A stretch of DNA of 64,000 nucleotides, taken from Glandiceps talaboti. Lineage: Eukaryota > Hemichordata > Enteropneusta > Spengelidae. How positions within the stretch are numbered: position 1 is the first letter of the stretch; each line of letters begins with the position of its first letter. Position numbers and translations under genes: made by a program. Of this stretch, positions 57,174 to 64,000 are shown piece after piece. The stretch is from NCBI RefSeq assembly GCF_964340395.1, contig NC_135550.1:13854408-13918407 (forward strand). Reading direction: 5' to 3'. The notes below the pieces were generated by a model. It searched no databases, had not been told where the DNA came from, and saw only the letters and a program-made list of their open reading frames with translations.

Positions 57174-58405
57174 ATACAACACACTTCAACTTTCTCTCCA
57201 ACAAACTCTATACTGCAGATACAATTAAGGTATATACAATTTAACGACATCACTTGGACATCAGCCAAAACATTCCTAATGTCTACTATGTAAATAGAAT
57301 TCTGAGCAAATGGATCCACCCCAATGACATACTGATAGGCAAACAAATACAAATCAAAGCTAGAAGTCTCTCTACCTATAAACCAGTCCTAACCATTAAG
57401 TCATTTATCTTGCATAAAAAACAATTTGGATGCTGACTGTAAAGGGATCTTTTATACTAACAGAATCAAGACATTACAAAGAAGACACATTTGCCAGCTA
57501 AATATAGCACTAATGGATCTGTTTGTGTTGTTTGACTCTCACTGTCTGTCTTAATAACTGGATTGCCCTTTCTTGTATTTATCGTATCAATCACATTATC
57601 GTAAGACTTATTAATCAACTTCAAAATCCAGTCACCGATATCACTCAGTATTTATTCTTTACCTTAATGGAGATGAATCAAATCAGGTGTGTTGAATAAT
57701 GCCAAGATTGCAATATTTTTGGAATTCAATCTTGCTGACTTTGTAGTCAGCTTCCTTAGTAAGTTACTAAGTATGTAAGTAAGTGGTTTAATTCATTAAC
57801 ACAATGGTAAGTAGTGAGTGGGGCATCTCTATTTCCATTCAACTTTGCAAATTTTTCTTTCACATGTTCCCCCAGGTGACAGAACTTTGTAAATTTTTCC
57901 TTCATATCTTCCCCCAGGTGACAACTAACTGTTAAAGTCTACTTCATCATTGCTATAATGCTGCCAGCTAATCAAAAACTGAACTTCATAATAAATCTAT
58001 CCCTGTTGTTACGTTACTTTGTTTCAAAGGGAAAAAGAGCAGCAACTGCTTTAATTGCAAAGCCTTCTTTACACTTTTTAAAATATACTACAAGTACTAG
58101 TTGAAGTTTTACAATTAGCGCCATGTCGGTTAATCATACAATGTAAGTTTACAAAGTTAAGTAGTTAACAAGTTCAAAAATGACTTGAATCTTCAAATAA
58201 TTTAACACCTCGTGACCTGAGTGGGCTTTTTCAAGACGTTTGGAAGGAAAGTCAAATGACTCTATTTTATTTCATTTTGTACATGATGTATATATTTTAA
58301 TTATTACAAATAGTAAACTTGTTGGATACTGAAATGTAAATAGACCATTCTTGATATACATCATGTATATTTCTACATACAATGTACGTGCCAGAGATTA
58401 CCGGT

Positions 58406-58791
58406 ACTTGCACTGGTGCACACACATACTAGTGGTACATATATGTTAACTGCAGTGCAATACCGAAATTATTATTGCATACCTGCATGCAAATGATATG
58501 CAAATGAAGACGCAATCCTTCACTACACAAGAAATCACGTGATCATGCTATATGATTTTTGTGGAAATTTGCTGTTTCAGATCCGAGATAAACATATAAT
58601 AATAACAGAACCCCATGCCAAATGAATTCCAGTGTGGGTACGCAGGGGTATTTGCATTCGTGCTTGCACTCGCTATGCTCATGAAAGTACAGGCACAGAG
58701 AACACTGCAAGCACTCATGCAAATACCCTGAGTACATCACACTTGTACTCACGTGTCATGGGGTTCTGTCATATCATTTATCAGAGTATAT
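58406..58791 (+). repeat. Octamer-rich dispersed repeat, copy 3
   Basis: Aligned with 35801-36196 over its full length. It carries ATGCAAATGATATGCAAAT (two octamers 11 bp apart) plus ATTTGCAT and ATGCAAAT further in, and the foldable pair AACAGAACCCCATG / CATGGGGTTCTGT. Confidence 0.85.
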
Positions 58792-60978
58792 GAACATAGG
58801 TGAACAGAATTTTTTCAGTGTAAACACAGAATCATGACAATGTGCATATATACTGAAATCCTTTTAGCTGACAGGAAACCATGTAAGTGTCGCAAGTAAT
58901 AAATTACCAGTAAGTCTTCTCAGTACTTCATGTGTATTCCTTGGCAACCGAGAGATATCTACTTGTATGTGCCATTTGTGACTTTTTTCCTTCATTATCC
59001 CATGTATGCAAATACTTCAATCCAAATGAGATGAACGACAATGATTGATATCATATATTGCAAATTTAAGAACATCATGTATGCATTGTACTTGGCTATA
59101 AAGGAAACTGATTATGAATTGAATGGTTGATGAATTACTGCTCATTTCATGTTAATATTCACTAGCTCTGTTTAATACAACCATGCAGAAACCAAAAACA
59201 AATAGTACATTTGACACTTTAAGATCGATAGATCACAAATTCTTGCTACATTTTGACAAAATGAAACAAATCATTTCAACATATTGTAACTACATACAGC
59301 GCAGACACCTTCATAGGGGCAATGTTTTGACATCTTAAGGAGTATCAGCTGTCTTGGTTGTATCCATCTGTTTACTTCCAAGAAGCCTTTCTTTTAGTTG
59401 CTATGAGTGTAGTTATGGTTGCTAAGGATTTGATATCTGATTCACAGTGCTTTTCAGCTCTTCAAATTCATTTTGTTTGACAGAAAGCACATTCAGTTTA
59501 TGTTAAAGTTTTTTGTCATGGGTGTGGTCATGCTTACGCAGATATACATGTACTGTAAGTTGATAAATATGCATTTTTCAAATCTTAGCCCATTTAATAC
59601 TGAAACTTATCTAAACACTTCCTGACTTGTCTCGTACCCTTAAATAATTCCGTATATTACAGATTTGATCACTGAAGACATCAAAAAACTACTTCTGAAT
59701 GCATTATGATTGCATTGGAAGCTCTCAAAAATTCCTCTGGGAGGCAAAATAATACTTCTTTATCATAGGCTAACCTTCTTATAACTATAATAAATAGTCA
59801 GGTGTCAAGTATAGGGATCCGCATTTCCATTGGGAAATGTACGACACTAGATACAGATACATCCACACTAAAGACTGAAAACTTCATCTCGTCCAAAGGG
59901 AAATTACTGTACGTGCATATGTACTGTATCTATACCGTATACTGCCGACAGAGTTGATGAATCGTTGTATTTGCATCAAGTAAGCTATATCTCAACCCCA
60001 AGGAGAGTAAAAAATTCTTACAATTTGAATTACAAATCTGACTTTTAGGTTGACAAAAATAATCCTTCTTTGCAAAATATCTGTCTATAGTTCCCATCAC
60101 GTATGCTTATCACTCAAAAGGTCTCCATTTGTCATACTTTACAATTATAAAATATCACGAATTCCTAGGATTAGGAGATTTTACCTGTCTACATACTTCC
60201 TGTGATACACCAGCTATCCATTATCTATTATACACTATTCATGACAAGAATCTTTATGCAAGTCAACATTGTAAACTGGAATACAATGTATAGAACAGGA
60301 AACTTTCTAGCTACAACTGGAATATTGAACAGGAAACCTTTTTGTAAAACTGGAAATCCTGTTTCTATCTACACATCTACATGTATAGGCATGCCATTTA
60401 TCTAAAACTTACATGCCTTTTGCTGCATTTACTTCCTACACACTACTGAAAAAACCTATTCAATATGATGTATACCATATTACGAATTTGTTAAGTGATA
60501 AAATTTATCTCTATTCTTCATTCCGCAATCTTATTTTCTGTCAGGTTATGTGGTAGGAGTTTCTGGAAAAGGCAATTGTTTTATCTGTACATGTTTTGGG
60601 ATAAGGATGGGGCAGATAAATTCATTATCTTTACAGAGTGATGGAAAATGATTTTATCACAGTATCACTATCAAACAACTTTTATATACAAAGAGTATCA
60701 CAACAAAACAGAAATAGATATAATTAACAAACCCTAATATTGCCAGCAGTTCTACAAAATCACTTTGTGAACTATAATACCAGATAAAGATTAAAACAAA
60801 CCCATTATGTCTTATACACAGGCAACATCAGACATCTGCTCACAGACTTGTACATGTATCTCCCTGGATACTATACTCTCCTAAAAGTTTGATTACATCT
60901 AACTTCTGAAGAATCAGTTTGTTGGGACCAGAGAATACAGATTTAATCTCTGTGACTGCTGAATGCTTCAAATGAAGT

Positions 60979-60987
60979 GTGTATGTA

Positions 60988-61032
<45 letters not shown>

Positions 61033-61150
61033 ATATGTACATACATACATGTATGTACGTACGTACGTACGTACGTATGTACGTACGTACGTACATTTTG
61101 TATATACAAGTACATACATACATACATACATCTGTCTGTCAGTTTGTATG
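60979..61150. repeat. Compound microsatellite (TG)n, (TACG)n, (TACA)n
   Basis: TG units (about 60990-61030) are followed by GTACGTAC and TACATACA runs. No coding content. Confidence 0.93.
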
Positions 61151-64000
61151 TACATACATACATGTATGTATAAATATGTGTATGTGCATGAGTGTAATAT
61201 GCATACATATGACGGTATATGTGTGTGTATGTACATATGCATATGTACATGTATATACATGTACAGTATCTACATCACGTACATTAAATCTATCTTTAGC
61301 CTGTCTATGGGATGTTATCAGACTTGGAAGGACATCGTCCACCAACAAGCAATAGTGTTCTATGCCGTGGTGTGTCAAAATGCAGGTTGACACCCTAAGT
61401 ATTTGGTGACACTTTTTAACTGCACCTTTCATTAGATTATATTAGTCACTTTGTGTCTTCAATAGCATCCAGCAGTCACAATCAATACAGAAAACATTAA
61501 CGTTTCAAGTGTCACACTGTACTTTGTACAAGATCCACATCAACCTTTAATGTTATGATGACTATGGAAAAGTACTTTCCTGCAGAAGGGACTCAAAGAG
61601 CAGAAATCATTTTCCTTATAAATGTGAGGACTATCCCTTGACATTTTAAATTGCGAAGCATACTTTTACATCCCTGGATCATTGTGTAACTGCACCTTGC
61701 TTGTTACTATAATTCTTTATGATTTTTACCGGACAGGACTGACGTGTATCATCAGCTAGCTAAGTAGTACACAAATCTATAAGGATTTCCTAACCTGATC
61801 CATTAATAAGGAATGCTCCACTCAAGTATTACATCACCTGTCTTGCTAAATTCTACTAAATTGCCTGAAATAGGGCCACAGTGAAGTCATGCAGTAACTC
61901 CTTCTGCTAGACTCAAATGGTCTCCCTAAATCATGTCAATATTAAACAGGAAATGGCTAATATATGAAATCCTGAAACTGGCCAGCACGCATACAATGTA
62001 CATCGATTTACTTTTAACTTTCATTTTCATGCTACATACATGTAAAGGGGATCACCGGGAATAATTTTTTAAAGTCTTTACCAGTACTTATCATACAACA
62101 TCTTGACATAAAAGTTTTTCCTTGATACAAGACAAACTAAATAATTTGATAATAAGTTGATGACATCTGTGGACTACTATTATTATGATATCTAGTATGG
62201 TACAATATATAATAAATTCACAGTAGTCTTTTTCTCTGTTAAAGCACAAATCTCTCCGAAAATACGTTTACCAGGACAACATTCATATCGCTTCTAAAAT
62301 AAATGAAACTGAAATATTTCCCAACATTCCTTCTAAGTCCTGTATTTAAAAGAAGCACATTATATATAAGAATATGTGGTGTAGGTAGATTTTTTTTTTT
62401 AATTTATTTTTATTTTCATGTGTGAGTGTCTAGTTCAGGTAGTTATGTTTTCTGTTGTTTTCTATATGGTCTCTGTGTTATTGGTTTTATTCCATCACAT
62501 GTACAGCCATTACAGAATGGAAGAACAGTTTTATGTTGTCTTTTTAAGTTGATGTAAGTTTCTGCAACCACTGTTTCTCGCATGACTTCATAATTTTCGC
62601 GATTGTAACAGTCTTTCCTGCTGCCACCGGTCTATTTATAATTTGTCAAACCTGACCTAAATCTATCAGCTACAGCCTCGGAATATTTTTCTCTGTACTG
62701 TATCTTTACATGTGATAACATGTCAATGTAACATGTTTGTCATCTGACAAGCAAACCAACACCATGACAAGTTTAATTTCCATTTGCTAATGTAGCATAA
62801 AAACATAATACACAACATGCCATCTTAGGGTATGAAACTCATTAGATGCGATAATCACCATCTACATTTAATGATATTCGTGCTGTCAATCAATACATGC
62901 TGCCGCTGTACAAATACAACACTGTACACTCATATCTGACTCATCACAATATATCAAACCTTCCTTGGTGACAATTACGTATTATCTTGCTTCCTGCCCA
63001 CACTGTACTCATACTCACACCGTGTTGTTTCTTTCTTTCATCAAATAATTCTACTTCCAAAGTCTTCCTTATCAAAATTAAATCATACACATGTGTCGGT
63101 AGCATTTAAATTATTCACAATTTACACTGTAAGTTATACTTTGGGTCATTTCCAATCATTATTACTTTACCAAACATACCTACCACCATTAGTCAAACAC
63201 TGAGAAATACAATACTGTACGCCTGTATACAGTGAATGACAGTTATATGATATGTAAACATTTGGCAAACTGTATACTCTGAAATTAATTTCATGTATGC
63301 CATTGGCTAAATGTCTACATGTACACACACTAATGGAATGGTTTGATGATTACACTGTGTGTGTGTATGTATGCCTGTCTTGCAGTCATGGCAATGATGT
63401 GTAAATATGCAAAGTCCCTAGCAGGGCCTCTCATCTCTAAAGGAATAACTAAGAATGCTAGCCCTGTTTGAATCATGATTCTTGATTGAAGTGTAGAGTC
63501 TTCGATCTGTCATCACTACTTGACAGATTCCCAGTAGATCTTCATCTGACCTTTGTAAGTTCATTTCAAATTGCCTGCAGGTATATACTTTCCTTTCTCA
63601 GTAGGACTGCAGGAAGGCTTCAATATCATGCATTTACATTAACTCTAATACGGTATGTCACAGTGGACAAGAACTTTCTTCTCTGTCTGCAGGTACCGGT
63701 AATCAACAAACAACTTAAATTTGCGGTTTTTACAGGTGACAAAGAAAACTGAACAACTCTACATTACCTGTAAATATTATCTTTGTATAACTTGTTATCT
63801 ATAGGTCAAATTGCATTTACAAGTACCTACTCTGTACATATATATTGATAATTTAGTTCTGAACAAGAAAAATTATGAAAAAGTCTTACAGCTCTTGAAT
63901 GGCGACTCCTAATTATCAGTGTACAATATCATTGTGTGTATACATGTACCCAGGTAACTATCTTTGTCTACAGGTAATTATGCCTTAAGGAACAATTTGC

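Larger units (their letters stand above)
57174..64000. other. Gene-poor flank or FEZ intron, nothing further recognised
   Basis: Apart from the octamer-rich repeat and the compound microsatellite, I find no splice-linked coding exons on either strand and no clear mobile element. It could be a long FEZ intron if the first FEZ exons are beyond 64 kb. Confidence 0.5.

Noticed and set aside
57840-57925. Two tandem copies of a pyrimidine-rich CCCCCAG|GTGACA acceptor-like sequence
   Set aside because: A simple local duplication with no open exon behind either acceptor.
59430-59540. Short minus-strand peptide KLNVLSVKQNEFEELK, which might be a FEZ N-terminal exon
   Set aside because: No acceptor upstream, a stop just before it and only about 25 residues. 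The resemblance to FEZ is too weak.

Overview
This is an intron-rich, AT-rich metazoan nuclear sequence full of microsatellites, minisatellites, SINEs, foldback elements and retroelement fragments. It looks like a marine invertebrate, either a deuterostome such as a hemichordate or a lophotrochozoan. The sequence alone does not settle which. There are no operons or bacterial features. All genes were rebuilt by hand from GT-AG splice sites and checked for reading phase.

Layout, left to right. 1-3.8 kb: the 5' part of an F-box/leucine-rich-repeat gene on the minus strand that runs off the left edge, with a possible upstream exon carrying a 38-codon uORF. 6.38-15.43 kb: a complete 11-exon kanadaptin gene (SLC4A1AP) on the minus strand, 806 residues, with FHA and dsRNA-binding-like domains. 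Its introns hold a Penelope-like GIY-YIG fragment, a 131-bp hairpin and a decayed exon/intron duplication. 16.33-23.81 kb: a head-to-tail pair of METTL24-like (Methyltransf_22) genes on the minus strand. The downstream copy looks complete. The upstream copy has lost much of the cofactor-binding core. A fragment of a third copy survives at 26.1 kb beside a LINE fragment. 26.98-29.75 kb: a two-exon plus-strand gene for a 160-residue protein that resembles sperm or ciliary microtubule inner proteins, with a full CRE just upstream. 30.8-43.0 kb and beyond: the 3' two thirds of a FEZ (UNC-76/zygin) gene on the minus strand, ending in a 4-kb 3' UTR that converges on the previous gene. Its 5' exons were not found, so 43-64 kb is probably FEZ intron and flank. 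It contains a roughly 33-copy 47-bp minisatellite, other satellites, two Mutator-like terminal-inverted-repeat elements and copies of an octamer-rich dispersed repeat.

The genes are not a functional system. They are ordinary neighbours (F-box substrate adaptor, splicing/nuclear factor, putative methyltransferases, cilium/sperm protein, kinesin cargo adaptor). The most interesting points are the degenerating METTL24-like cluster, the CRE-bearing sperm-protein-like gene, the 911-bp near-perfect inverted repeat with G-run flanks, and a hammerhead-ribozyme-like core next to the Penelope fragment.
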